A stretch of DNA of 64,000 bases from Cavia porcellus (GCF_034190915.1 NW_026947484.1:208270657-208334656), one strand, 5' to 3'. Shown: positions 1-12,055, numbered from the stretch's first letter. Notes: generated from the letters alone by a model not told the origin. Numbers and translations: made by a program.

Positions 1-543
1 AGGCCAACCGCAGACCCAACAACAAGATGAGCCCTAAAAGAACTGCAGGACAATCCCTTTTTGGGGGCCTGGAACGGCTTGCTCCCCTATGTGCTACCCT
101 TGTATACGCATGGCTCGCTCACATGGCCTACGACCGCGTTTAAAAGTGACAGGCTTCCCACATTCTCCTCCCTAGACAACAACATGTAGCAGGGTGGGTG
201 AGTCAATGACGGGTAAGAGCGTGCCTCCCCAGCACGACTCAACCTAAGCCAGGCCCTACCCCGTTCCGCTCGAAAGCCGCTGGATTGTTAGATAAATTTC
301 TCTCCGAGGGGATTCGTGGAGAGAAATGAGTGCATGCCTATGTGCAACCAGGTTCCGTCCGGTTCATTCCTGGCCCTAGAAAAAAGGACGAGGGCCTCAG
401 GGCCTTGGTGGACCCTGGGACGGCCGACCAGGGTCTACGCTAAGGGCCTACGGTGGGCCTCAGTTCGGGGCATAGGCCTCTGCACTCTATCCAGGACGGG
501 CTGCGATGCGCGTAGCCATCATTTAAAATAAAATAGGGGGAGA
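1..543 (+). mobile_element. 3' internal part of an ERVK-like provirus (decayed), ending in polypurine tract
   Basis: This is the stretch just upstream of a 3' LTR. A purine run at 531-543 directly abuts the LTR start at 544, as the polypurine tract that primes plus-strand DNA synthesis does. The rest is GC-richer than the surrounding DNA. It holds no long open frame; the longest is 71 codons at 316-531. A frame ending near 141 could be the last part of a degraded env-like gene, but I cannot assign it by motif. The provirus continues left of the window, so its 5' LTR and gag-pol cannot be judged. Assignment to the betaretroviral/ERVK side rests on the LTR edge sequence, not on a protein match. 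Confidence 0.65.
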
Positions 544-989
544 TGTTGGGAGCCGTGGCACTGTCAAGTCATCAGACGCGGTGATTGCGAGGCCTGTGGG
601 AAAGTACAAAAGCCTGGGCTAGATTACCCCTCTCATCGAGCCCGCCTGTGTGGCACCTGTTTCTTATCACCCCACTAAGTTCCCGCCTCACAGGGTAGTC
701 TGCCTAGCTATTAATCCTATATATAGCCAGTGCCTCCACCCCCGAGAGAGAGAGAAGCACGAAAGGAGCCGCGGGGAGCGGACCGGTAGAGGCTTCGAGA
801 GAGACTGAAGCACAAAAGGAGCCGCGGGGAGCGGAACGGTAGAGGCTTCGGGGCAGACTGAAGCACGGAAGGAGCCGCGGAGAGCGGACCGGTAGAGGCT
901 TCGGGGCAGACTGTATAAGGAGAGAATAAAGAAAAGCCTGACCACCGCCAGACCTTGTTGTGTGTCTTTCCTGCCGGCCGGGAGCGACA
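544..989 (+). mobile_element. 3' LTR of ERVK/IAP-like endogenous retrovirus
   Basis: The LTR opens with TGTTGGGAGCC, an edge shared with rodent IAP-like LTRs, and closes with GCGACA at about 989. A polypurine tract lies immediately upstream. A poly(A) signal AATAAA is at 925-930. There are two TATA-like boxes: TATATATA at 718-725 and TATAAGG at 914-920. If the second is used, R is very short, as in MMTV-type LTRs; if the first, R would contain a tandem repeat array. The LTR sits inside an older L1 ORF2 that resumes at about 990. The left TSD is outside the window, so the right edge (989 or 995) is uncertain by a few bases. Confidence 0.8.
754..912 (+). repeat. Tandem array of three 53-bp units inside the LTR
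   Basis: Three copies with a 53-bp period start at 754, 807 and 860, each beginning GAAGCAC and containing GGAGCCGCGG and GGTAGAGGCTTCG. They differ at only a few positions, and a partial unit precedes the array. The block is GC-rich in an AT-rich region. Depending on which TATA is used, it is either a U3 enhancer-type repeat or part of the transcript leader. Confidence 0.9.
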
Positions 990-1627
990 TCGACAGCTTT
1001 AAAGTCTTGAAAAATCGAATAACACTAATGAAATTGAAGCAGTAATTAAAAATATACCCATGAAGAAAAGTTTGGGAAATGATAGATTCACAACCAAATT
1101 CTACAAGAACTTCCAGTAAGTTCTAACAGTAATAATCCTCAAATTCTAATGAAATTGAGAGGGAAGGAGAATGCCCAAATTCATTTTTGGAAGCTAGTAT
1201 GACCCTGATCTTAAAACCACACAAAGATCTTCCTAATGAACATAGAGGCAAAAATACTTACCAAGATAGTGGCAAACAATGGAACACAGCACTAAAAAGT
1301 TCATACACCATGAACGAGGAAATTTAATTCCAGCCATTCAAGGATGGATTGACATATGGAAATCTGTGATCCATCATATAAACAGAGGCAAGGACAAAAA
1401 TCACAAGGTCATATCAAGAGATGCAGAAAACTGTTTAGACAAAATCCAACATCAATTCATGATATAAAATCTGAAGAAGACAGCTATAGAATGACCTTAT
1501 TTAAATCTGATAAAAGAGATTTATGTCCAGCCTGCTCCCAACATAATATTAAATGAAGAAAAATTGAAAGCTTTCCCTCTAAAATCAGGAACAAGACAAG
1601 AATATCCACTATCATCACTCCTTCTTT

Positions 1628-2661
1628 TTTTTTTTATTTAAAGAGAGAAGGAGAAAAAAGGACATAAAAAACAGTGCAGTAAAAGGGTACAAATAATACA
1701 GTATTTCAAGAAAATATATATATATATACAGTAGAAAATCACCAGTTAATAGGTTACATATTATCTTCCAAGAAACAGTTGTCCATATCACTAAATTAAA
1801 GCATATAAAATGGACATTCATACAGTGATATTGGAGACAGTTCCGTTCAATGATCCAACAAAAGCTCAGTTATATGGTTTTCCATTGTACACACTCAAAC
1901 ATACCTGCAGTTATATCCCTTAGTCCACCTTATCTTCCTCTCTTTTTACAGTAACAAGTAGACTTTTAGGGTTTATTACTCTCACGGTTCTTTTTTGAAG
2001 AGAATAAAACCAAATGTGACTAAGCAAAACAGAGTCAGTTAGAACAGAAGGGTGGGCATAGCACATGATGCAAAAATAGAATACCAGGTGCTCAAAAGTG
2101 GTTACCATTGTGACTCTTGCTATTTTTAAACTGAGTTGTCTATATCACCAGGTATAATAGAATTGATCAAAACAGTACAGAACAAAACCAATAAAACCCA
2201 CACTGAGGACCTTACAGGACTTCAAAAAAGGATAATAGTCAATCCATATTGGGCATCATAATATATCTTATTGCCTTCAAAGTGATTGCCTATACCCTCA
2301 AACGATACTATCAAACAAAATAGAATATATAATAATCAGGCAGAACAAGATGAGGAGAGCAATACTGGGGTTCAAGTCAGGTTAATAGGACAACAAAAAA
2401 GTTACTATAATATGTCCCATTATTTTTAATTTAGTTTTCCCTTAATTAAAAAAATGAGAGAAAATAGATTAATTTTAAAAAGGGGGGGGGATTGAGATAA
2501 GAGAGGACATTGTAATAGAACAACGCAGGGCAGAACGGAGCAATCAAGCATTGTGTTTCACCACCAGATAATCTAACATAATAGTAGTCGCCATAGTGCC
2601 TCTTTCCTTAAATTATTTGAGTGTAACTTTGCATGCTATAATATCAAGCATATCTAGACAG
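1628..2661 (-). mobile_element. 5'-truncated L1 3'-UTR insertion, minus strand
   Basis: A poly(T) at the left end (poly(A) tail on the minus strand) is followed by about 1 kb matching, in reverse complement, the L1-type 3' UTR seen at 26725-27811, 29100-30197 and 32600-33630. A 15-bp TSD (TCATCACTCCTTCTT) is present at 1613-1627 and 2662-2676, both halves being L1 ORF2 sequence of the host element. A G-rich run (GGGGGGGGG) near 2482 marks the internal polypurine/pyrimidine stretch. No coding sequence is retained. Confidence 0.88.
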
Positions 2662-3139
2662 TCATCACTCCTTCTTAACACAGTTTTCAAAATATGAGCC
2701 AGAGAAATCAGACAAGAGAAAAACAAAATTAACATCCCCCAATAAAATTCTACATCAAAAAAAAAAATAGGCAACTGAAATAGGCACTCAGAAGAAATAC
2801 AAATGAGCAATAAATACACAAAAAAATGTTCAACGTCCTCTTGAGCCAGTAGAGAAATGAACACTGACTTTTCGTCTCACTCCAGAAAGAATGCCAATAA
2901 CCAGAAATCAAGTAACAAAAATGCTGGTGTGGTGCAGTGAAAAAAGAATCCTTGTACACTGTTGTTGGGAATGTGAACTAGTGTTTTATGAAAATCAGTA
3001 TGTACATATCTCCCAAAAAAAACTGAAACTAGAAATTCCATTTCACTCAGTCATTTCCCTTCTAGACATTCTCCCAAAAGTTTTAAAAACAATAAATTAT
3101 AGGAGTACATGCATATTAATGTTTATAGTACCACAATTC

Positions 3140-3510
3140 TTTTTTTTTTTAATTTTATTTAAAAGGAAAAAGAAAAACACAAAACAAAACAAAGCGGTGT
3201 AAGGGTACAAGTAATACAAAACTACAAAAAAAAAAAAAAACAGTAAAAAATCACCAGTTAATAGATTACATATTATCATCTTAGAAATAGTTGCTCAAAT
3301 CACAGTATCAAAGAATACAAAGTAGACATTCAAACAGTGAGACTGCAAACAGTAGTGTTCAATGATCCAACCAAAAACATTAATATGGTCAGCTGTTTAA
3401 CACCCCTAAACACACTTGCTGTTGTATCCCTTAGAGCTCTTTTTTTCCCTCTCTTTTTTACAACAAAATTTACACATTTTGGGTTTTATTACTCCTTAGT
3501 TCTTATTATT
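3140..3510 (-). mobile_element. Short 5'-truncated L1 3'-UTR insertion, minus strand
   Basis: A poly(T) start is followed by about 370 bp closely related to 1628-1990, i.e. the last part of the same L1 3' UTR in reverse orientation. The host L1 sequence TTTATAGTACCACAATTC (18 bp) is duplicated at 3122-3139 and 3511-3528, giving a clear TSD. It contains A/T homopolymer runs only and has no coding capacity. Confidence 0.9.
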
Positions 3511-4479
3511 TTTATAGTACCACAATTCATAACAACCAAATCATGAAAGCAGTCTATATGTGTGTCAATAAACAAATCAATAAGGAAAATTGGCATTCTA
3601 TTCAGCTATAAAGAAGGATAAAATGGAGTAATTTGTAGGAAACTGGGTATACTTTTAGAATGTAATATTAAGTAATTCACATATGAAGATTAAACATCAT
3701 TAGGTTTCTCTCATCTGAGTAATCCAAAGAATAAGTAAAATAAAGAGCAAAATAAAAGATTGATAAAATGAAACTGGGAGACAGATCTCATGCAAAACGT
3801 TAAGAGGACCAAGAAACTAAGGGGATTGAGGGACATAAAAAGCATTAAGATGTGTCAAGAATGTAAGCATTATATTTCACATACATGAAATAAAATAGGA
3901 TATGAGAATGGGAAAAGGGAAGCTGGCGTTCGAGAGTCACAGGAGGGTGGAGAGCGAAAGTGGAATAAAAAGACTCAATCTAAGTTAAGTATGTATACGT
4001 ACACCCAACAATGAATGTAAATAACATGTATAGCCAATGTATACTAATAAAAATAAATTATTAGAACAAGAGAAACATTATACATTCATAATTATACGTA
4101 TGATTAGAAGCTAGTGATACAAAGAACACAATATAAATTACTAGAGATGAAAAAGATTTTAAAATCTCAAAAATTAAATTTGATAAGCATTTTTTGATAG
4201 AAAACTTCAGAATATAGATTTTCTTTCAAGTGCAGAGGATATCTAAATAAATTGATCTGGTAAAAGAGTGATCATAGCATAATTAAGCTATAAACTTCTA
4301 AACAAATAGAAATCCAAGGGATCCTATATGTAAAAATTAAGAAATTTTTTTAATGTCCATCAGAGCATCATAAAATTTATACTCTAAATTTAAAAACATA
4401 GTTACCTAACAACTGTTAGGCTACATGATATAATAAACTTGCTAGATATAGTTAGTGTGAAAATTAAATTATATTTACA

Positions 4480-4700
4480 TAATAAAACAATACTGTATTT
4501 AGATAATGAATGTAAAATTGAGACATTTGTAGGAAGGTGGATACACCTTCAAACTACAGTGTTAAGTGAAATAAATCACACACGCAAGATTAAACATCAT
4601 TAGGCTTCTCTTATTTTGACGTCAAAAATGTCAACTAAGAATAAAATTTTTAAAGACAGGATTTAAGGCCCTTATGTATAAAACATAAATTAAATAAAAT
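4480..4700 (+). mobile_element. Fragment of an old L1 3' end
   Basis: The stretch around 4525-4620 resembles the terminal ORF2 segment at 3630-3720: both carry the shared block AAGATTAAACATCATTAGG and the preceding 'TGTAGGAA...GTTAAGT' context. It may be a duplicated or second old L1 terminus. The frame is not open. Confidence 0.5.
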
Positions 4701-5109
4701 TCTAAGGCAAATAAATGGATGAATTTTAATACATTTATGATTTGGAAGCTTCAACATTGTAAAATTGCAACTTCTCTTCAAAGTTATTTGTATATTTAAT
4801 TATATTCCAAACAAAAACCCATGGCATTAAACTTTCAGTATTTCTTCAGTTCACAAACTTGCAAAGAATTTGGTTTGCAAACAAAAGTATTTGGCAAAAT
4901 TATGCTTCTGTTGCAAATCCCTTATAGTTTTCTGTCAAAACATGGCCATTGCCATCTTCCCCACACAAACACAAACTCATCCGTCTGTCCCAAAATCATA
5001 AAACAAGTTTATAAACTTAAGTATCACTGTATTTTTTTATTCTCATATAAATTTGACCATCTAATTCAGAAATTTACATACAAAAATGACGAACAGTAAA
5101 CAACGTACC

Positions 5110-5660
5110 CATTAGTTCACATGCATACTGCCAACGGACCAAAAAATACATTAAAAATTTTCAACTTCATTCACTATTTGGAAAATGTAAATTAAGACTG
5201 GAGAAGCTACCAAATATAAACTCAGTGGGTGGTTAAATTTAAGGCGGACACTATTAAGCTTTGTCAAGAAAATGAATCAGAGAAATCTCTATAAATAGTC
5301 TTCATTTTCACGACAAATCTGGAAGTCAGTTTGACATTATGAACAAAAATTGGAGATTTACATATATAATGACCCAGTCAATATAATCATCAGCATATCT
5401 GTAACAGAAACTAATGTATGTGTGTGCATTTATGTAGTAAACAGATCCCAACCTAAATAATCACCAAAAGAAGAATACAAATTAAATTGTGACACAATGT
5501 TATCTCGGGAGACTAAAGCATGAAAAATAAATTAATATAGCTGCATAAAATGAAAAAGACCTATTTCAGAAGTGTAGTATTGAGAGACAGAAACACGGTG
5601 TCAGTACATTAAAGAGAAAAAAGTAATCATTCATTATGATAATGACATTTTGATCTAAAC
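5110..5660 (+). mobile_element. Probable old L1 3'-region fragment
   Basis: AT-rich sequence with short segments that resemble old L1 ORF2 C-terminal codons in + orientation, for example around 5150-5230 and 5440-5490. It is heavily diverged with no open frame. The assignment rests on pattern resemblance only. Confidence 0.4.
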
Positions 5661-5831
5661 AATAACACAAAAACAAACAAGCAAACAGAAATAAATACAA
5701 TGCCCAACAGCCCTTCTTCAGCTGTTGAGAGATTCTATATATTTACTGAAACGGTATTTCTTTTTACTACATTTTAAGTTAGATATATTTAAGCTACGCT
5801 GCGTGTTGTTTTGGTGTACATACATGGTGGA

Positions 5832-6200
5832 TGAAAGGGTTTTGGCCCAGACAGGACTCTGTAGCCAGAAAAGACTCAACCAGAACCAGGAAGCTCCTAT
5901 CTCCCCCACCCCTAGGAATTTACCTGTGACGTCATCTTCCCCCGCCCCTGGGAACTTACCTATGGCTCCAAACCTAAGACCAATGGGCTACCTGTGCATC
6001 CCTGATGCCCCCTTAAGTTCCACTCCAAACCGAGGCTACTTACATACCCCCAATGCCACGTGTCTGCCAGAGAGAAAGCCAGGCTCCAAGGGGTCAGGGG
6101 TGTTGGTTCTCTCTCTCCGTGTTCTCAGAATAGAGGAAGGCCTCTTTTGTTTTATACTTCTCATCTTTTGGAAATAATACTATCAGTGGAGTGATGAGTG
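5832..6200 (+). mobile_element. Probable ERV1 (gammaretrovirus-type) solo LTR
   Basis: The segment is GC-richer than its surroundings and begins TGAAAGGGT, similar to gammaretroviral LTR edges. Two imperfect ~35-bp repeats (about 5903-5938 and 5939-5973) each carry a CCnCCCCT..GAA.TTACCT core. The first contains a perfect CRE palindrome TGACGTCA at 5927-5934. A CCAAT motif follows near 5981, then a pyrimidine-rich U5-like stretch to about 6165. The right edge and TSD were not resolved. The 150-codon frame here (5725-6177) has no recognisable protein content and is probably chance in LTR sequence. Confidence 0.5.
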
Positions 6201-6204
6201 TAGC

Positions 6205-8330
6205 CAACCAAATCAACACCCCAGTGATTGTTCTTTGATGTTCACTTTGTGATAAGTTAATACATTCCACATTTCTTGTGCATTTTGATATATTTGTCAT
6301 TTCACAATAAACAGTAAAAATGAATTAATATCTGTACTTTTAATATTACATTATAAAATCTAACCCTTAGAGCAGATATGAAATCATGCACATAGAGACC
6401 CAATTTAAACAGTGGGAAAAGACTATCAAATAATAAACAAACCCTGAGTTGTACCTATGTAGTACCCTAAGAAGAATTATTTTATCCTTTTGGTTCATAA
6501 AATGTATCGCCATTCTAAAGTTAAATGCCAACTCTAACTGGATGATAATAGCAGTTGGCACAGGATATCTTATGTTTAATAAAAATATAATAATTTTAGC
6601 ATGCAGCCATGATAACAAGAGACATTTTTACTCACAAACTAAATAAATTTTGATTTAATTAAACAATCAATGGTATCTACTATATGCTATATAAACTATA
6701 TGAGGTAGGCAAAACAGATATATTTGTTCATTAAAGGACTTTGTATTCTACTATAGGAGACAGACAAATACAGTAGATGTCACAGATACAGGGTGAGTAA
6801 TAAACATCACCTGAGCTCCTTATAGCTTCTTTCATATTGTTAATATTCAAGCCATGTGATGATTTGAAAGGAGGTGAAGCCTTCCATTACTCCTCTAGCA
6901 GAGGGCATCAATTTATATCCTTTAAGGAATTTGTCCGGAGGTGGTCTCCCTGACCCCAAAATTTCAGGAAACTGGCTCAGTCTGGCCCTTTGAAGCAACC
7001 AAGTAATAAAATTCAGCAAAGAACATAATAGACTTAACACATAATAAATATAACCATCATTAACAGTCTGGTTGGGTTAAGATCTATAAGCAACCATTTT
7101 CTCAGCATGCTTATCTTCTCTAAAATATACCCAAGAATTTAGTAGTTAGATGGATTTTAGTTAGTGCAGATAAAATCTATACTGTCATGTACATGTAATA
7201 CAAAAATTAAGATGAATAAAATGCATTTATTTGATTCATGCTCTAATATGTTGTAATGAATGTGATCACATTTATTTTTTCTTGGTTTCTGAGTGTGTAT
7301 TACAAAGATTACTCAACTTATTTTTTTTGTTTTCATTCAAAAAATGTTAAAAACCTAAAAATACAAAGATTCTTTTAAAATCAAAGCAATTTCTAAGCAT
7401 GATGTGCCTCAGAAGCAAAGCTCAAATGAAATAATAGTAAATGTTCCCAAGAAGTCTTTTGAAAAAAAGTTTATCTTTGTCCTAAGAATTCTACTAAAAA
7501 ATAATGTACCCCAAATTTTTCTATTTAATCTGCCTTCAATTATTTCTATGAGTTTAGGAGTAAAACTATATCTAACTTTCTGCTTTTATTTCAGTCTCAC
7601 CTAATTTCTTTCGGACTCATCTCTTATTTCTCACTGCCTTTTAGATGATAAAACTGGCCACAGTTCTCTGCAGTCCTCCATGAAGAGGTGACATCTGTCT
7701 CACCACTACCTTGTGACTAATTTAGTCGATAAAATATACAGAAATGATACATTCTAAATCCAGACCCCAATATTCTTTCATGCTTCCACTCTTGGTCTTT
7801 CGTATCTGCCATCATGTAATTAGATGTGTGACCCAGTCAGCGCCTTTCCCTAGAAAATTGCTGAGAGCTTCCAGACGGGAAAGGCCACAGCAGACAGTGC
7901 CCGCCCAGAGGAGCATCACAAACCCAAGCCAGACCAGCTGCCCTACAGGTTCCTCAGTCAAAGGTCTGGCTTTAGGTCTCAGTGTTTAGGGCTACTGGTT
8001 ACAGAACAAATAAGGCTGATATTCCTCTATTCTCCATCACGCCTTCTCTCTTTTCCTCTTCACTGTGACCAGTTGACTCTAAAGTGAAAACTCATCTACT
8101 CAAAATTCTGTTAGCTGCTCATCTCTTCTCAGCTGTCTGTTGAAGTATATTGGGTGCACTCTTTGTAACGGTGTGATGAAACCAAATTACAGTTTTATGC
8201 TTAAAAAACCCTATTGCTCAATGTCATGGGGGGGGGTAAATTATGGGCAATACAACAATGTCTGACATACTATAAAAGTTCAAAAATTTTAGTTATGATT
8301 ATATGAAATAAAGAATAGAATGGACATTGG
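6205..8330. other. No gene seen; AT-rich unassigned sequence
   Basis: Short random ORFs only (under 85 codons), with no splice-framed coding stretch recognised. A block at 6690-6790 vaguely resembles an ancient MIR-type repeat, but too weakly to call. 7750-7985 is somewhat GC-richer without a recognisable identity. A G run lies near 8229. Confidence 0.55.
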
Positions 8331-8334
8331 AAAT

Positions 8335-8725
8335 TGTAGAGTCTGTGAAGTCCCCCATTTTGAACTAATTATTCTTTAATTACAAGACGAGTCATCTCAC
8401 TTTGGAAGCCACTGAAACTGGAAATTGAACACACATGGATGGCCCGGGCATGATAAGATAATGGCTGAGGACACCTGGTTCCAACTCCGATTAACTAAAT
8501 AAACATGGCAGCACCAGGCATTTCACCCCTGCAGTGAAGTGCAATGTGGAGATATTCTCCTAAAATTCTCCTCTTTGTTCAAGTAATTTGTTACTTGCAA
8601 AGTCCTTGAACCAGTCCCAAGGTCTGTTCAGTCTCCTGTGTTATTTGAAAGAATAATAATAAATACAGGCTGCCCAGAGGCATTCCCTGTCTCAGCCACC
8701 AGAGTCCTCGAACTCTGTAAAGGGC
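8335..8725 (+). mobile_element. Possible LTR fragment
   Basis: The moderately GC-rich block starts near TGTGAAGTCCCCC and has an AATAAA-containing stretch at about 8655-8670. A U5-like tail follows (CAGGCTGCCCAGAGG to GAACTCTGTA). This layout suggests an ERV LTR, but no TSD or matching copy is visible in the window. Confidence 0.3.
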
Positions 8726-8729
8726 TTGA

Positions 8730-9490
8730 TCCACCTGGAGCCCTAAAATCATACCAGTTATCTCATTTTTTTTAAGCCTTCACCTTATACTTGTTTGGGA
8801 GATTGGGGATCTAGGCCAGGTCCCTGATAATATCAATAGCCTAGATTTCAGTGTTTTTCTTTTTCTTCCACTGACACCAGACAAAAATAGTTACTTCTAG
8901 TGAACCGTAAAGTGGTTTGACCCTAACACAGTCCCCATAGCATTTTCATTTTGTGTTCTCTCAGGTTTGCACATTTATCTCTTTGTCATCCCTGCATAGC
9001 GCAAGATCACTAAGGTTTATTTACCTTGGGCATTTGTTCAGTTGTCTGTGTTTCTCATGTCAATGTAATATAGACTGCACGATAGATCTAACATGTAATG
9101 GGCCCTTAAGAAATCATTAGTAAGTGGAAATGTCTTCTAAGGTTCAATGTTCCACAGATCATAGACTATGTTAATTGAACTTCATTTTAGTGGAGAGTCA
9201 TACATACATAGATATAAAATAATAATCATAGTACACTTGCCACTTGACCTCAATTTGCAGAAAGAATATCACTAAATTAAAACCTACCATGCATTTTTTT
9301 CTTATTCAAAAATACATATTTTAAGCAGTGCACCATAAATGGCCATGTAGGTGAGGCAGCTGAAGCGAGTGGACAGGGAGAGTGGGCAGCTCTGGTGAAC
9401 GCCTGTCTCAGACACCAATGCTGCATGTAGGCTTCTCACTTGTCTTGGACAGACTTTAACACAGAACGCTTTGTGCAGTGATGCTGTCCT
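8730..9490. other. No gene seen
   Basis: Unassigned sequence. The small minus-strand frame at 9302-9496 runs into a SINE and shows no coding signature. Confidence 0.5.
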
Positions 9491-9716
9491 GGCCAAGTGT
9501 GGTGTTGCAAGCCTGTAATCCCAGTTTGATGGGGGGCCGAGGCAGGAAGACCGCAGTTCAAGTCCACCCTGGGTAACTTAGCAACTTATTGGAACCATAT
9601 TTCAAAATAAAAGTGTGAAAAGTCTCTGGAGGTAGTTCAGTGCAAAAGCCCTGGGTTAAATCCCCAGTACCACCAGAACAAGCAAATAAACAATAACAAC
9701 AGCAACAACAACAAAC
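9491..9716 (+). mobile_element. Dimeric SINE: 7SL/B1-like half plus ID-like half
   Basis: The left half, from GGCCAAGTGTGGTG through GCCTGTAATCCCAG to GCAGTTCAAGTCCACC, is the 7SL-derived B1/Alu-type monomer. The right half, CTGGAGGTAGTTCAGTGC...GGTTAAATCCCCAGTACC, is an ID-like tRNA-derived unit. A CAA-rich tail ends near 9716. The B1-then-ID order matches the B1-dID type known from squirrel-related and dormouse rodents. The copy is diverged and its TSD is unclear. Confidence 0.8.
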
Positions 9717-10117
9717 ATTGATGATGTTCGAACAGCAGTTTCCCCAGATGAACAGGGTGAAGGTTCTTCCGCCCTGTCAAAGGATCTGGAATTTATATCT
9801 TCATGATTTAAAATAGCACAATGAACGTCAGTGATTTGAGGAAGTGAAGTTTTAAGGTTTTCCTAAATTTTTAGTAAGTAGAGATTAGTCCTCATATACT
9901 GTGCTGAGAGGAATTTTAAAGCAAAAAAAGAGTCAAGGGAAAATGTTCTCATGCATGAGAATTATACAATGCAGCTTTAACACGAATACCACGTTTTATT
10001 TTCAAAGAATTATTATTGATATTACCTTGGCAAAAAAAAGAAAATGAAAAAATTTTAAAAAATGATAAAATGGAAAATCACCTTTAACATCTTCCATGTA
10101 CCCTCTTTATTTCTTTC

Positions 10118-10275
10118 TTCCAGTATGAGGGCTTGAACTCTGGGCCTTTGCATTTAGCTACTCCCCAGTCCCTTGATATTTTTCATTTTGAAACAGAGTA
10201 TCACTAAGTTACCCAGGCTGGACTCACATTTGCCTCTGCCTCCCAGGATTAGGTCTGTGCCACCATGTCTAGCTA
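10118..10275 (-). mobile_element. Dimeric B1/ID-type SINE, minus strand, diverged
   Basis: On the + strand the order is an ID-like remnant (GGGCTTGAACTCTGGGCC...TACTCCCCAGTCCC) followed by reverse-complement B1 sequence (GAAACAGAGTATCACTAAG, CCCAGGCTGG, GCCTCCCAGGATTA, GTGCCACCATG). This is the inverted form of the 9491 element. The (TTTTG)n at 10278-10299 is adjacent. Confidence 0.75.
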
Positions 10276-10299
10276 ACATGTTTTGTTTTGTTTTGTTTT

Positions 10300-12055
10300 C
10301 AACTTTGTTTCCAGAGATAGAGGCCACATAGATAGGACAGCAAATCCAGTCATGGAAATACACACTTCACTGAGTAGACTCCTACCTCGCCATCAGTCAC
10401 TACTCTTGTGAAATGAAGTCTTGCGCTAAATAGAATCCTCCAGGATGTTATCGTAGCCATGACCGGAGTAGTCATCTCTTCCTCTCTCACCGCGTGACCT
10501 CTTTCTGTGGGTGGTCCCCTGCCTGCCCTATCCTCTTACTACTTCATCCATGATGCGCTAAGAAAACAGAGATCCACTTGGTACCTTTCCCTATGCCATT
10601 GCTTTTTAGGTTTGTCAACCAACGAATCATTGTATATGGACATAAATGTATTAGTTACTATGCTACATAAATAGTGAATTGAAATAATTTATCATGTAAA
10701 AACATCTGACAATATTTTTAAAAATAAACTCCTTTAGTGATGATCTCAATGTAAATATTTTGATGTTGACATATCTGCTTTCAAAAAGTTGGACCTACAA
10801 AAAATGACTTTTAAACATTTCACTTTCTCAGTATACTTATTTGATAACAGTTTAGACAAATACTGAATTTTTTTGTATTGTAAAAATATGGTTGTTTACA
10901 TGACTTCCTCTTTATTAGGAAACAGTCTCCTATGATGAATTCACTGCTTCAGTGACTTCCAAAGAAGTTCTCTCAAAGCCAAGCACACAGAATCAAACTA
11001 ATGATAATGTGTACATAAACATCAAACAAGCATGTCGAGAATATTCTTGTCAAATGTACAGTTCTAAAATTTTAGTTCAGAGAAAGTGAGGTCTTTCTTA
11101 TCACATCACTCTTGTGTGGTTATGTTACTCAAATGATCAACACTAAAATTTGCTCTGGGTCAAATTTGACAGAAAAAAAGAAGTAATCAATTAATTAAAT
11201 GAGAAATAAAATAGCTCTATTAATCAACATTGATCCTACTTTTGTATCATAAGCATAGTTATATCCCCTTAGGGAAAATGAATATTAACTAATAAAAAAA
11301 TAGAAAAATGTTAAAATACTGCCAAAATCATTTTTCTTTAGCTACTAAGCAGGCATTGTGAGTGCTCCTACCACCAACTGAAAACTTTAACTGAGTAAAT
11401 ATTTTAATGTAGCTCTTTTAACTCACATAATGATCAGTGTTCCATCAAATATCCCCAACTGTGATCTTAAAGCAATTCCAAGGATTGGATGAGGAGACAG
11501 TCACTGCTGTACAAAGTCTATGCCTCAACAGAAACCTAAGTACTGTGCCTTTCTAGATTCACTAATAAAAGCTAAGTACATCTTGAACTGTATCTGGGCT
11601 AACAATCATCTAATAATTTGGTCTTGTCATACTCCTATGAACTTTAAGAGCTAGAAGTAAGAATTGTTCAATTCCAACTATAGATGACTAATTGGTCCTT
11701 TCTAAGTATAGAGCTGCCTCAGTCAGAGGTAATATTCTATATTAATACCTGAAAGTAGGAGAATTCCATAGGGACACTTAGAAGTAACTATGAAAGAAAT
11801 TCTAAGAGTAAATTGTATAAAGCATTAATAATTGAGAGGAAAAATAATCTAACATTCACTATAGGTGAATGAATATTTCTTACTTTTTCTCTTTGCCCAG
11901 AATATTCTCACTCTACTTCCACAATGAGCTTCTTATATTTCTAGTTAAACCAAAGAGTTTGTCTTTAAACAGATTGGTACATTCTAGGAATAAATACATA
12001 GAATAAGTCGATGCAGATCTTCTAACCTTAGTGATTAACTCAAGAATGGTCACAT
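10300..12055. other. No gene seen
   Basis: AT-rich sequence with only short chance ORFs. 10430-10560 is locally GC-richer (a CCGGAG and an ACCGCGTGACC motif) but I cannot assign it. Confidence 0.55.

Larger units (their letters stand above)
990..4075 (+). mobile_element. Old L1 (LINE-1) copy, ORF2 remnant plus 3' end, interrupted twice
   Basis: Six-frame reading gives decayed L1 ORF2 reverse transcriptase in + orientation. Fingers/palm sequence is at 1020-1620, including the DAE...D motif A region near 1417-1440. The frame jumps by internal deletion near 2745-2790 to the C-terminal segment (2790-3125 and 3529-3720, ending in the region before the 3' UTR), followed by an AT-rich 3' UTR to about 4075. 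Stops and frameshifts are frequent. Two minus-strand L1 3'-UTR fragments (1628-2661 and 3140-3510) split it, each flanked by duplicated L1 sequence, so L1 reading resumes exactly after each insert. The ERV at the left edge also lies within it. Confidence 0.85.

Noticed and set aside
1..543. An intact retroviral env gene
   Set aside because: No long open frame exists and the region is full of stops; only the polypurine tract and LTR are certain.
754..912. CRISPR-like array
   Set aside because: The 53-bp units are contiguous with no unique spacers and lie in an LTR of a mammalian sequence.
5725..6177. 150-codon + strand ORF
   Set aside because: It crosses into the probable LTR at 5832 and owes its Pro-rich part to the duplicated LTR block.
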